From: Casuarina equisetifolia
Taxonomy: Eukaryota; Streptophyta; Magnoliopsida; Fagales; Casuarinaceae
Reading direction: 5' to 3'
NCBI GenBank assembly: GCA_028551475.1
Contig: CM052359.1
Coordinates: 17,361,583 to 17,425,582 of the forward strand
Length of the DNA: 64,000 bases
Shown: piece after piece, positions 28,507 to 40,732 of the stretch
Numbering within the stretch: the first letter of the stretch is position 1
Layout: each line of letters opens with the position of its first letter
Program-made: the position numbers and the translations under genes
Notes under the pieces: generated by a model
The model's input: the letters and a program-made list of their open reading frames with translations, nothing else
Told to the model about the DNA's origin: nothing
The model's database searches: none

Positions 28507-31500
28507 TTGTGGCATTAGATCCAAGTTCTTTATAAATGTTAGAAAACCGATGGGAAAGACTAGAGGCCAAAATGAATTGGCAAGACACAGAGATGAATTG
28601 TAGAATGAGTGAGCTCTTTGAAGCCATGCACCAACTATCCCAATCCCTCAATGCCCATAACAACAAAAAAGGACACAGTGTTGGCCACTGAGAAGAAGTT
28701 AACCCAGGAGAAGGTAGCAGATCCCAGAATCCAGACTTGGGCAACAACATAAGGTGGAAGCATTGTGGAATATGGTTCGACCTTCCCTAGTATGCCAGCT
28801 TAGACGACCTTTCTAATTGGGTCTACTAGGCAAAACAGTTCTTCGCCTACTAGGAGGTGCCAAAAGATTAAAAGGTTAAGGCGGCAACATAGAACTTAGA
28901 AACTGACGCTCAAGTATGGTTCCAGCTTTCCAAAAGGAATTCTCAGACCAAAATCTGATTTGGGAGTTGCTAACATGTAAGGTGGCTATATGGTTTGGAC
29001 CCACTCATTATCAATCACATTTTGAGGAGTTGATTTGGCTTTGCCAACAAGTGTCGGTGGAGGAATATTACACTCGTTTCTCCAAACTGCTGTTGAGAAC
29101 AAGCAACCTTTCTTTTGAGCAACAGATTTCTTGCTTCACGATGGAACTTTTAAGACATGTTACGAGTTGACATGCAAGCTTGCCATCCAACCACCTCATC
29201 AACTATGATAGGTCTGGCCTAATTATTCGAAAGAAGACATTAGTTGAACTGGCAACCCTCATCTAGCCAAAGGAAAACCACTCGCCGACTTAGTCTTCTG
29301 TAGTAGGTCCCAACGCTAATTCAGCTCCAATGCATGTTCATCGATTATCTCTGGCAGAGCTTACCAACTAGAAGGCCAAAGGCTTGTGCTTTCATTATGA
29401 TGAGTTTTTTCAGCGGGGTCATCACTGTCAACACTTGTTTATGTTAGAGGGACTTTGGTTTCTCGAGTCAGAATCCATAGAGGAAGGGCTGACAGCTCTA
29501 GCGTTACCATGCCTAGAAGAAAAAAAGGCCGTAAAGGGGGAAAAGCTGGAAATCTCCCTCAATGCCATCTGCCAAACTAGCTTTCCTCCTCAAACGATAT
29601 GGATGATTAGAGAAATTAGTAGTCGCAAAGTCCAAATGCAAGTCTTTATTGATTTAAGAAGTTCACAGAGTTTTATCAATCCCCAAATTGCCAAGCGTTT
29701 GGGCTTCAAGAAGACAAAAATACGCCCTTCTCAATGATCATAGCCAATGGTGCGAAAATGATCAGTGTAGGCTTATGCTTTAACGTTTGGTTCTCCTTGT
29801 ATGGAATCACCTTTCAACTGGACTTATTTCTATTATCTCTCTGAAAGGACAATGTGGTTTCAGATGTGTGATGTTTGCGAACACTAGGACCAGTGTTGTG
29901 AGACTTTGATCAATTAGTGATGGAGTTCACAATGCAAGGGTCCTGCATGTGGCTACAAGGAGAAAAATAGGGGACTAGTCGTCTTGTCAAGGGCCCACAA
30001 ATTTAGAAAGTGTTAAACTAGGAGCAAATAGAAAGGCTGAATTGAGGGGGGTGCAGACATGACAATCCCCTTGGACCTTACAGGGTCTACTAGATTCCAA
30101 TCCATATTGGACCGTTTCGTAGAAGTGTTCCAGGAGCCATATGGACTACCCCCAGAGCACGCACAACCATTGCATTATTTTGACAGAACCATCTTGGCTA
30201 GTATTTGTCTGTCCTTTTCATTACTTGTATTTTTATAAAGCATAAACAGAATGAGCAATCCAGGAGCTGCTAGAAGTGGGTTTTATTTGGCCAAGCTCTA
30301 GCCCATTCTTTAATCCAGTTTTATTGGTTAAAAAGTGCGACAACTCTTGGTGTTTTGTACGTAGATTATCGAAAGCTCAACAAATGCACAATCAAGATAA
30401 CATTCCCATGCCAATGGTGGACAAACTCTTAGATGAGCCACACGGAGATGTAGTTTTCTCCAAGATGTACCTCAAGTTAAGGTACCACCAAATCTAGATG
30501 CAACTAAAGGACTTTGAAAAGGTGGTTTTTTGAACCTGTAGTGACCATTATAAATTTTTGGTGATGCCATTTAGTCTATTTAATGCTCCATTAACCTTTC
30601 AAGTTATGATGAATGAGGTATTTAGCCCTTTTTTGTGGTCGTTTGTTTTGATCTTTTTCAACAATATTCTTGTCTTTAGCCATTCTTGGGAGAAGCATGA
30701 GCAACACTTATCTTTGGTTCTATAAGAGTTACAATGGTAGAACCTTTTTGTTAAGAAATCCAAATGTGACTTTGGGAAAACACAAATATCCTTTTTGGGG
30801 TGTAAACTTAGCTAACACAAAAATGTTGTAGATGGTGAAAAGGTGAAAGTTGTTTTTGAATGGCCAACTCCTTGCTCTGTTAAGAAGGTTAGAAGTTTTT
30901 TAGGCCTTTTAGGGTACTACTACCATTCATAGAAGGTTATAGGAAGATTGTACAAGTCCTCTAACCAATTTGTTGAGGAAAGATATAGAATTCCTATAGG
31001 GGTCGGCGTAACATGTGCCATTGTAACAACTCAAACAAGCCTTTACTCAGGGCCAAATCCTTTCCTCATTAGATATCTCTCTTCTTTTCACCATTATGTG
31101 TAATGCCTCAATAAATAGAATGGGGGCCATTTTAGTGCAAAATTAGAAACCTATAGCATTCTATAGCAAGGCCATCCATAAATGTCACCTATAATATTCC
31201 ACCTACAAGAAGGAGCTGATGGCATTAGCATTCATAGTTCAAAGGTGGCACCATTACTTATTAGGCCATCACTTCACTATTCTTACCAATTAAAGAAGCT
31301 TATGGTTTTTATGGGAGCAGTGACTCACAACGCTAGTGCAACATCATTGGTTGGCTAAAGTAATGGGTTTTGACTTTTCAATTGTCACATTAGGCAACAT
31401 TAGTTTGGTGGCAAGTACACTATCATGCTAGCACCATGAAAGTGTTCCCATGGAGGTTTGCAATCCAAAGAGTTGGCAAAAGCATAGGGATTAGCAAGGG

Positions 31501-33278
31501 CATAGATAACCCAAATTTCAATAGAAAATTGGGACACACAGCAAGGGACCATTTTCATGAAGACAACACCAACCTCATAGTTATGAAGGGTAAAGAGATC
31601 ACTCCTCTTCCTACCCATGACATCAAGTTTGAAGTGGACCTTGTGGTGGCAATAGACCTCTCTAATTTCAATGACAATGGTGGCAACAACACTTGAATGA
31701 AGGGGAAATGGGTTAATTTGTTTTGACTAGCAAATGCAGCTAAAAAATGGGCCGCATAATGGTACACGTTTCTAACATATCTAATGGACAAGAAAAAACC
31801 ACACATGTGAAGGGAAAAGAGCTTCTCACAATCTTTGTCCCAATACCCAATTGGGTTTTCATGATCAGAGAAGAAATCTAGGAAAATACTAAGCTGTAGG
31901 CTTTAGGCATAACAAATAGAAAAGGAAAAGGAAAATGAACAAAAGCAAAGTCAAGATGGACTCATCTTCTTCAAAGACCATTTATTCCTAGACCATAATC
32001 CTTGCTAATTTAAGAGGTTGTTAGAAAAATGCACAACGGTTCCATGAATGGGTCTCTAAGGCCCTCTAGTTCTTAAAGTTGGTATTTTCCTATAAAAGGA
32101 TGCATGAGTCAGTAATGGAAGCTGTGCACTCTTGTGCTATTTTCCAATAGCATAAGATAGAAAGTGCTAAACCTTTAGGGTTACTCCAACCTTTACCCAC
32201 TTTAGAGGACATTTGGGAGGATATATCACTTGACTTCATAAATGGCCTACCTTAATCTTAAGGAAAGACTTGGATAATGGTCAAGGTAGATTGACTAACA
32301 AAATTCAATCATTTTATAGCCATAAAAAATCCCTAAACAACTTCCACCTTCATGCAAGTTTTTTTTGCCAATGTCTTAAAATTATGAAGGCTTCCAAAGA
32401 GCATTGTCTACGACAGAGACCTTCTATTTATATGAAACTTTTGGAAAGAACTATTCTAACTCTATGACACACAATTTTATTTCTTTGACACCTATCACCT
32501 TTAAATTGATGGCTAGACAGAAGTGGTTAACCACACATTTAAGATGTACCTATGTTGCTTCATGGGCTTGGAAACTAAGGCTTGGTTAAAATGGTTATCA
32601 TGGGCATAATTCAACTATAATACCAATGTGCACTCCATGACTGGGATCTTCCCTTATAAGGTCGTCTATTGCAAACCCTCTTCAACCATTTTATCTTATT
32701 TGCTAGGCACAATAAGAAATGAGGTAGTGGACTATGAATTACAAAATAAAGATGTCATTTTGAAAGACTTATGCCTATACCTCCTCAAAGCCAAGTAATG
32801 CATAAAACATGTATATGAAAAAAAGCATCGGGAAACAGAATTTGCTGTGGGAGACCAATTGTACCTCTACCTTCAACCATCAAGGTAAGTATCTCTGGTG
32901 AAGGGAGGGAATAACAACTTGCACCATGGTTCTTTAAGCCATTTGGAATTCTAGAATGTGTGGACCTTGTGGCATATAAGCTCAATCTTCCCATTGAGGC
33001 CAAAACTCATCCAATGTTCAACATCATGGTTCTTAAGAGATTTATTGGAGACCCTTCCCAAGCTCAACCCCCTGTTCTTGTAGAAAACATTAGAGGTAAT
33101 TTTATAGAACGCATACCTCAAGTGGTCCTAGATTCTCACATACACATTAAGGGTGGCTCGAATTTCTAGTTCATTAGGGTAGGCACTTCTTCGGTTAATG
33201 CAACCTAGGAGCTTACCAAGGATATCTTGACACATTACTCTTACTTTATGGGCAAGGTCTTTTTACAGTTGGGAGAGA

Positions 33279-33708
33279 TGTTATGGGCTAGCACCACATA
33301 GACACCACAGGAGTTGGTGGGTCCTTGTTTAGAAAGGTGGCATCTGCTATAGAGGGTTCCTTAACAACAAAATTGGTTACATCGAGCAATCTTAAAGTTT
33401 AACAAATTGGACTAAAACAAGGGAATGACAATACATGCCTATACCCTTCTCTACGAATTCTAGTTTTGTAATAGTGTGGTGTTATGGACAGCGTACCTAT
33501 CAGTAATTGAGGGTGTTTAAATAAGGGTAGAAGGTTTAAGAGTAAGAAGAATAGAATTATCACACTATTTTGTTACCTAAGGGCTTCCTTTCAACTCAAT
33601 CAAAGCCACCATTTCCTAACTCTACACACTCTTATCATGCTTTCTTAGTTTCTTCATTCATGCTAGAAAGGCCAATTATGCATTCTGTGACTCAACAAAA
33701 TTACAACA
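33279..33708 (+). repeat. Gypsy 3' LTR, shortened
   Basis: About 430 bp, roughly 90 bp shorter than the 5' LTR because of internal deletions in the second half. It also differs by many transitions, which points to an old insertion. Confidence 0.83.
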
Positions 33709-33725
33709 AAATGAGATGATTGTTG

Positions 33726-34216
33726 AAATCTTGCAACAATTGTATTCAAATCTCATATAACTTCATGTGCATGAATACAAAAATGTACTAAAAGAAAATG
33801 ATATTGTTGTATTCCTAATAGCTTTGTTAATAAATATGTAAGCTAATCTCTTGTAGAAATATAAGTAGTGTGAATGATTTAAGTAGTATTCTTGAAACAA
33901 TTGTATTCAAATCTCATATAACTTTATGTGCATGAATACAAAAATGTACTTAAAAGAAAATGATATTGTTGTATTCCTTAATAGTTTTGTTAATAAATCT
34001 GCAAGTTAATATCTTGTAGAAATATGGGTAGTGTGAATGATTTGTGTAGTAATCTTGAAACAATTGTATTCAAATCTCATATAACTTCATGTGCATGAAT
34101 ACAAAAATGTACTTAAAAGAAAATGATATTGTTGTATTCCTTAATAGCTTTGTTAATAAATTTGCAAGCTAATCTCTTGTAGAAATATGGGTAGTGTGAA
34201 TGATTTGTGTAGTAAT
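33726..34216. repeat. Three tandem copies of a 161-163 bp AT-rich unit
   Basis: The phrase CAATTGTATTCAAATCTCAT recurs at 33737, 33898 and 34061, giving periods of 161 and 163 bp. Copies two and three are nearly identical and copy one differs slightly. The array lies between the gypsy 3' LTR and the copia remnant, and may be an LTR-internal or 3'-end repeat of that copia element. No reading frame is present. Confidence 0.85.
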
Positions 34217-35130
34217 CTTTTCTCAAATAAAATGATAATCAATTTCAATATACTTAGTCTTCTTTTATATTAATAAATTAATAAATTTCTTAATAGCATA
34301 CTCATATCCATACTCATAATGATAATAAAGTGATACATATTTTATCAAAATACTTGTAGATTCTTATAGAGCCTAAGTAGCCAAATAATTTCACATATGG
34401 TTGATAGCACAATAATATAATTTAGTAAAAGATTGTGAGACAATAAACTCTTTCTTGCTTTTTAAAGAGATAAAAAAATCTTCAAGTTTAATGCAAAAAC
34501 TAATTGCTTAGCATATTTCCATAAGCCATGAGTCATAAGTGGCATAATAGTAAGCTTGCAATTCAAGTAATTTTCATTAATAAACTTTTTACCAATTGAC
34601 ATTTCAATGTACTTGATGACTCTAAGGGTTGCTTTAAGATATGACTCTTTGGGAGCATGCATAAATTAGCTTAACATGTGCATCGCAAAGCTAATATTAG
34701 ACTTGATCATAGTGGGGTAAATTAACCTTCCAACTAATTATCGGTATCCTATGATGTCCTTTAGGGATGGATCCCTTTCTTTCTATAGGAACTCATCGTA
34801 ATCTATGTTGGTGAACTTAAGGTCTTGTTCCATATGGTTTTAAGTGGACTTCTGTTCAGAAAGCCTATAGTCTAATACTAATTCTAGGGCATACTTTCTT
34901 TGATTCATAATAATTCTAAATTTCGATTGTGTGACTTTAACTCCCAAGAAGTACTTTACAAGGCCAAGATCTTTATGTGGAACTTAGAACATGGAAACTT
35001 CTTAAGATTTGTAAGGGTCTCCTTATCACCTTTTGTAATGATCATATTATTAATATAAATAAAGACAATCAAAATATCTATACTTGTTTGCTTCAATAAG
35101 AGGAAATAATCATGTTATGAATGATGGCAC
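34217..35130 (-). mobile_element. Ty1/copia reverse transcriptase/RNase H remnant
   Basis: The minus strand encodes copia RNase H-proximal sequence (HAPKESYLKATLRVIKYI, 34660-34600 region). Further upstream is the reverse-transcriptase active-site region, which reads IYINNM at 35057-35046 where YVDD is normal. Stops and frameshifts are frequent. LTRs are not identified. Confidence 0.65.
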
Positions 35131-36029
35131 TTCTTTAATTTTACATTATTTGGACTTCTTTTTTAATGTCTAATAGTAATAATCTATTACTATTTTAAAA
35201 TTTTTACTTAATGAATATTTTTTAAATATTTTTTTTATCATTCCTTTACTCTAATCACTCTTTAAAACTTGCCCACCAAAATGAATTTTTCAAGACTATA
35301 TTTATAGCAATAAAGAGAAGCTTTGATTCACAAAATTATCTTTTTGTTTCTACATTAGGAAGTTACCCTTGTATCTTGATCGTTGAAATTTGAACTCCAT
35401 AGGTAAAACTGCATGCTTAATTTAGATTCTCTCCACTCTTATAAAAATGAGCTTGATGATGCCAAATACGCCCTAAAATACTATTTTTTATTTTTATTTA
35501 GCAGCTACATAGAGGTATACTATAATATGCAAAACAAAGTTATAGGAGAGAATATGGTTTGGTAAGACCTTGATTAAGAGTACTTACAGTTGTTGTACGA
35601 TTTATTTTAATATTAACCAAGTAATGAAACTCATATTTTCGTATCAATTTAACCTTTTAAGAAAATTGGTGTTTTGATTAGACACGATTCAGAAATTTGA
35701 AATTGAATGTTTTATTTTTTTGCTGTCTAGCCTTGCTCACACTTCAAGTATTTCAAGCATTGACTCTAAACACTCATTAAAGATCATTTTCTTGATATAA
35801 TTATCTAGAATCAGCAAAATCATTGCCTAATCAATTTACGACGCACAAAAATCGGGTATACAATGCATTTTTTACTAATTGCATATTTGTTCGTACTGAG
35901 TGGTTTAATTTAATATTTTGTATCAATTAAAGCCCATGGCGTGGGATAAATGGCGATTAAAATAAAGTATTAAAGTGAAAAAATTGACTTTGTATTTTGA
36001 CTACACATCTCACGACCTTTTATCAAGCA
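35131..36029. other. AT-rich repeat-region sequence without a gene
   Basis: No reading frame, RNA gene or recognisable transposon domain was found. Confidence 0.4.
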
Positions 36030-36400
36030 TTCCACTGTTTCCCCTTGTTTTTCTTAAGGAAATTTGAGCAATCACGCTATGGATAGTATTAAGATATTAG
36101 CTAAATAATTAAACTTAGAATCCGTTAACAATCTAAGATCTCATCACAAAAAAGAAAATCTAATGTCATGATATACAAACATCTGTAAGCTGGTGATAAG
36201 ATCTTTCTAGAAAACCTTTTTTTTTTTTTGGATTGGGTACCTTTGGCGTATGTTTAAGAAGTGGAATCCTCGTAAATCCACATCCCTTTGATTTGTTTTG
36301 GTTTTTTATTTATTTTTATTTAATGTACGAATCATGTGGTTTCAATCTTAATCATTCATTAGATATGATTAAGAAGACTAAGTGCTATAAAATCTAAGTA
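36030..36400. repeat. Noncoding duplicated segment, left copy
   Basis: Two blocks (about 36030-36150 and 36170-36400) match 45870-45990 and 46258-46500 in the same order and orientation. Shared phrases include GGAAATTTGAGCAATCAC, AACAATCTAAGATCT and ATCATTCATTAGATATGAT. I see no coding content. It may be a diverged LTR or other repeat. Confidence 0.7.
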
Positions 36401-39400
36401 AATCATGGAGGTTGCTTTTCAAATTTCTTTCATACAGTTCATCCAACATACCACCTATTATTATTGTGTCTTTTCTCTAATTATAGAAATAAAGAATTAG
36501 ATTGCGAGCCCAGGAACGGTGATTGAATATTGTTGGGCAAATTTATCGAGGAAATTATGTTTTTAACGTTATTTGAGACCATGATTCATGTGAATAATAT
36601 TTTATTGTAGAATAATGTTTTTAATGTTGTTTCAGACCCTGATTCGTGTGAATAACATTTTACTGTAAATTATGACTAAAATATAAAGTTGTTATGTAAC
36701 ATTATTGATGAAATAATAATTGTGACAAAATTGAAATGTCTTATACTCCTTCTAACTTCTTGTAAAATCATCTATGAAAATATATCATGTCTAGCTATTT
36801 AACACTTTCTCAAAAAAGAATTAATTAGGTTGTTTGTGATAAAATCAGTTCTTGTTTCTTGGTTGATAATTTTTTTTCTCTTTAAATATTGTTAACAAGT
36901 AAAAATTTTATTGAAAAATCAACTTAAGAACGGAAAAGTATTTTTTATTATAAAAAGGTTTTTCAAACAAGATTTTAGTTGCTTTAGTAGTCTTTTATAT
37001 TTTTTTAACACGTTTTATTATCTTGAAAATAAAAAAAATAGTTTTTACGAAAATATGTATTCATAAATAAAAATATATAGTATTTAAACCAAAGTTTTAA
37101 TATCATGTTAAAAAATTTAATCTTGTCAAAAAAATTAATCAAAGAGTAAATAATTTGTGTAAGTAATTTATAATTGAAGCTCATGCCAAATATTAGTTAA
37201 ATTTATCCTTCAAAATTACTTTGCAAGACACTTGCATTTCTTACTTTCTTTCTCACTTGACCTTGATATATTGCAATACCAAGACCCTAATTGAAGTCCT
37301 TTTTTTTTTTCTTTATTTGAATTAAAAACATCACAACAAGTAGAGGAGATTATCTATCTAAAAAATAGTTGACGAAGGTTAGCCCCTGATATGATGCCAC
37401 CATAAACCAATATTCAAATCCAGCTTTCAGAAAAGAAATATAGGTTTCTTTTAATTGCATGTGGAGCATAGGTTCACTAAAGAAAAGATGATTGGTTCCT
37501 TTCTATGTTGATTATAAATCAAGACCATCTTTTTCTACGGATTAAATAATTAAAACTTCATTAATGTCATTAGATATAATAATAGTTATACATTATTAAC
37601 ATTTTGGTATGATACATTTTTCAAGTGTTTTGATCTAAATAATAATTTATATTGAAATATAAGATCCTTAATGTCAAACTTAAATAAAAGAATAATTATC
37701 TAATTATTGAGTTAACTTTTTTATTAAAAATTTGAATATTAGAGCTTAGATTGATTCTATTTCATCCTTGAGGCAAATAATGATCAATGTTGTTAAGGTG
37801 TATGATAATATTTTTGATGGTGAGCAAATTAATAATAATAGAATAATTGTGTTTATAAAGCAAGTACTTTGTTGGGCTCTTATTCCAATGCAGGTCATGT
37901 GAGAAGGGCCATAGGATGCACTGTGTCCAATCAAAAGGAAGGCCCAGATGACACACTCAACTTTGGCCCACATAGTCCAGGAAGCTTAGTCCACTTTCAT
38001 AGCATGCAACTCGCAAACTATCTGCACAATCTAGGAAGTCTGCATATGGAAATCCGACCCGATGATAGTTTAATGAAAGCTCCACCCGACACCATTCCAT
38101 TCTAGGGCTGAAGGGAATATGAAAAGAAAAGGAGAAGAACGTGACCTAGACCTAGCAGTCGACACTCACCTCTCTCCTTCACTTTCTTTCTCCTGATGCT
38201 GATTTCAAAATCTAACCTTTCTGACGAAGAGCTACGAAACTGACATTCTAGGGAGATGTTATGCAATGTTCATCAAAGGAGAAGACCTATTTAAGTGAGA
38301 AAAGAAGATGAGAAAGGTTTTCATGAAAAAGCGCACGAAGTAACCTTCGAAACCCTAAATTACAAGTTAGATAGGTTATTAAGAAACCCTAAAATTGAAA
38401 TTTGTACTCAAGATTTAGTGATTTCTGGTAGAGAGCATTCCTATGCACGTAGATTGCTTATGCTTAGGGGATTTGTGATACTTGACCTGTTATTTTGATT
38501 TGGCGGCGCCCATGGGGCATGTGAACTTTGCAACCCGTGGGATTGTGATATACTTGGCAATCTGTGAGATTGCGGATTTTAAGCAACGGTCCTCTTAGCG
38601 AATCGACAAAGGAGGTGGGTTAAGCAAGATAGGTTTAATCACTTAAATCATGGTTTGTGATTGGTGTGTTGTGTGTTTATTATTTGCTACAATTGATCTC
38701 TGTTTAAGATGCGGTTAAGGCCTCAGTTGCCATTTGCAGTTAAGAAGTATTTAAAATAGCAATTAGTCAAGTAAAACATAATTCATCATCCCCACAACCA
38801 CACCACAGTTCCCCTCCTTCCCTCCCTCCCTCCCTCCCTCCCTCTTTCCCTTTTCCCTTCTTCTCTCCTCTTCTTAGGTTGCCTCTCCTCTTCTTAGGTT
38901 GCCTAGAGACCAAACAAGAGTATACAAAGAGTCTTATATTAAAGTATAAGATCTATGAACTAAATATTAAATAAAAAATAAATCTCTAATTTTTAAATTG
39001 AAACTTTGGACATCTTGATATTAACCATAAGACACTATTATTTATAAATTAGATACTTGTAATTTCATTCTATCATTTTATATTAAAGTTAAAGGGATGT
39101 ATTAGAAATAATAATCATTTTATTTCATTAATACCTTAATATGACATTGTACTTATATAGTCCAGTAACACCTTAAAGAAGAAAACAATTAATGATTTCT
39201 AATGTGCTCTGTTCGACAGAAGCCAACCTTAACATTGCCGATGGTCTACTTGGAAGCCTATTTAGAGACCTAGCTCATCTTGATATTTGCTGTTTTCAAT
39301 TTTTTCCGTTGATTAACGTGGCAACCGCAAACATTATCGTCATCAGCGTGGAAGAAGGTGACGTGTTAACAGTCCAAAACCAATCCATCTGCTACAGTGT

Positions 39401-40479
39401 GCAGGACAAAAAGTCAACCTCGCTCCTCAAGAAAGAAAGCGACTCTTTCATTAATATATACTTTTGAATTAGACACATTTAGAATATCATGTGAAGAAAA
39501 AATTTAGATTACAATATTATAATTTAAATTTAAATTTAAATTTAGTTCAAAATTATAATATAATAAATCATGACACCTTTTTGCATTAAAATAATATTTT
39601 TAATAAACTCCGTGGAATTCAACGACGTTTCTAGATGTAGGAGGATTCATCTTCTGGGGCAGCTTTTATCTCGGTTGTCATTAAAGAAGATCCGTGCGCG
39701 ATATACGAGTTTCAAACCCTCTTGTTGAAATAAATAAATATTTCCTATTTTAGAATACTTGATTTGATTGTCATCTACTATACTATATTATAAAGGAATA
39801 TTTTATGTGAAACAATGTAATTTGAATTTCATATGTACCGGATACAAACATTCAAATTTTAATAGAGTTAATTGTTGTAAAAAATAGCCTATGACTTTAC
39901 TCAGGTAGCAACCTTTATGACAATCTGGAAATATCATAATAACTCGCCTTTACTCCCACCGTCAACAAGCAAATAAAACACTTACCTAAACGGTAAAGAA
40001 ACTCAATCGACCCCAAGTCTTTTAGCAGACGACGTCGTTTCCAAAAAATGATACACAAGACACGAAGAGAGAAGGAAAGAACATTTTACATCAAACCTCG
40101 TCTCTCACTCAAACCTTCTATTCTAAAATAAAGAAAGCCCTAGATTCTTAATATAGAAAATCAAGCAAAAACTAGTTGCCTTTTTAGGTTAAAATTTGAA
40201 AGAAGCTTACTTGTTTACTTATAAAGGATTTGCTCCAATTAATTTCAAAATCACCTCAAGATGAATCAAAATTTGGAAAATTTTAGACTTCTAAGTCTTC
40301 TTCATTCAAGAAAGTACTTAAGTGTTTATACTTCTCTCCATCATATTTAACTCAAGATATTCTATATTGCAACACATTTATTGATTATTTTTTAGTATAG
40401 AATTGTTATTAGAGTTCACTATTTTTGGGAATTGAATGATTATTGTTTGGTATACTATAATTGAAGCTACTACTTGATT
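36401..40479. other. Gene-free AT-rich repeat region
   Basis: No gene is supported. Notable items are a stretch near 37690-37830 resembling 46120-46260, a higher-GC island at 37860-38750 of unknown origin, a CCCT microsatellite near 38816-38845, a 19-bp duplication at 38865-38903, and an ACGACGTCGT palindrome near 40027. Confidence 0.4.
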
Positions 40480-40732
40480 GTGTTACTCTCTTTGTATACA
40501 ATATTTACAAACAAAAATAATACATAATTGAATCATCCAATTTGGTAAGAAATCCAATGGTGATGACAACGAGAAGATTGGGTGACCACAAGGGATGCAA
40601 TTGTGGGTTTCTATTGGGTTGCGTGGCACCAATCAAGTTAAGGCTGACATGTCATGTGTGTTGACGTAGACGTTGACATGGCATGGCTCGTTGACATGGT
40701 TGTTGATGTATTTGTTGATTTATCCTTTAACA
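40480..40732 (-). repeat. Copia LTR, 3' copy in element orientation, partial
   Basis: It matches the last 250 bp or so of 45438-45863. The outer part is deleted or too diverged to align by eye. Confidence 0.7.

Larger units (their letters stand above)
27985..33708 (+). mobile_element. Decayed Ty3/gypsy LTR retrotransposon
   Basis: Two LTRs start with TGTTATGGGCTAG (27985 and 33279). After the left LTR, TGGCATTAGATCC at 28510-28522 matches the initiator-methionine primer site at 10 of 13 positions; GGGAGAGA lies directly before the right LTR as polypurine tract. A Gag-like fragment is at 28916-29170. A retropepsin-like fragment near 29620-29730 reads FIDLRSSQSFI where DSG is expected. Reverse transcriptase (about 30240-30900) has FFNNILVFS where FFDD is usual. 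RNase H (about 31070-31290) and integrase follow, giving the gypsy domain order. Stops interrupt every domain, so it is inactive. The flanking 5-mers (AAACA, AAATG) match only partly. Confidence 0.87.
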
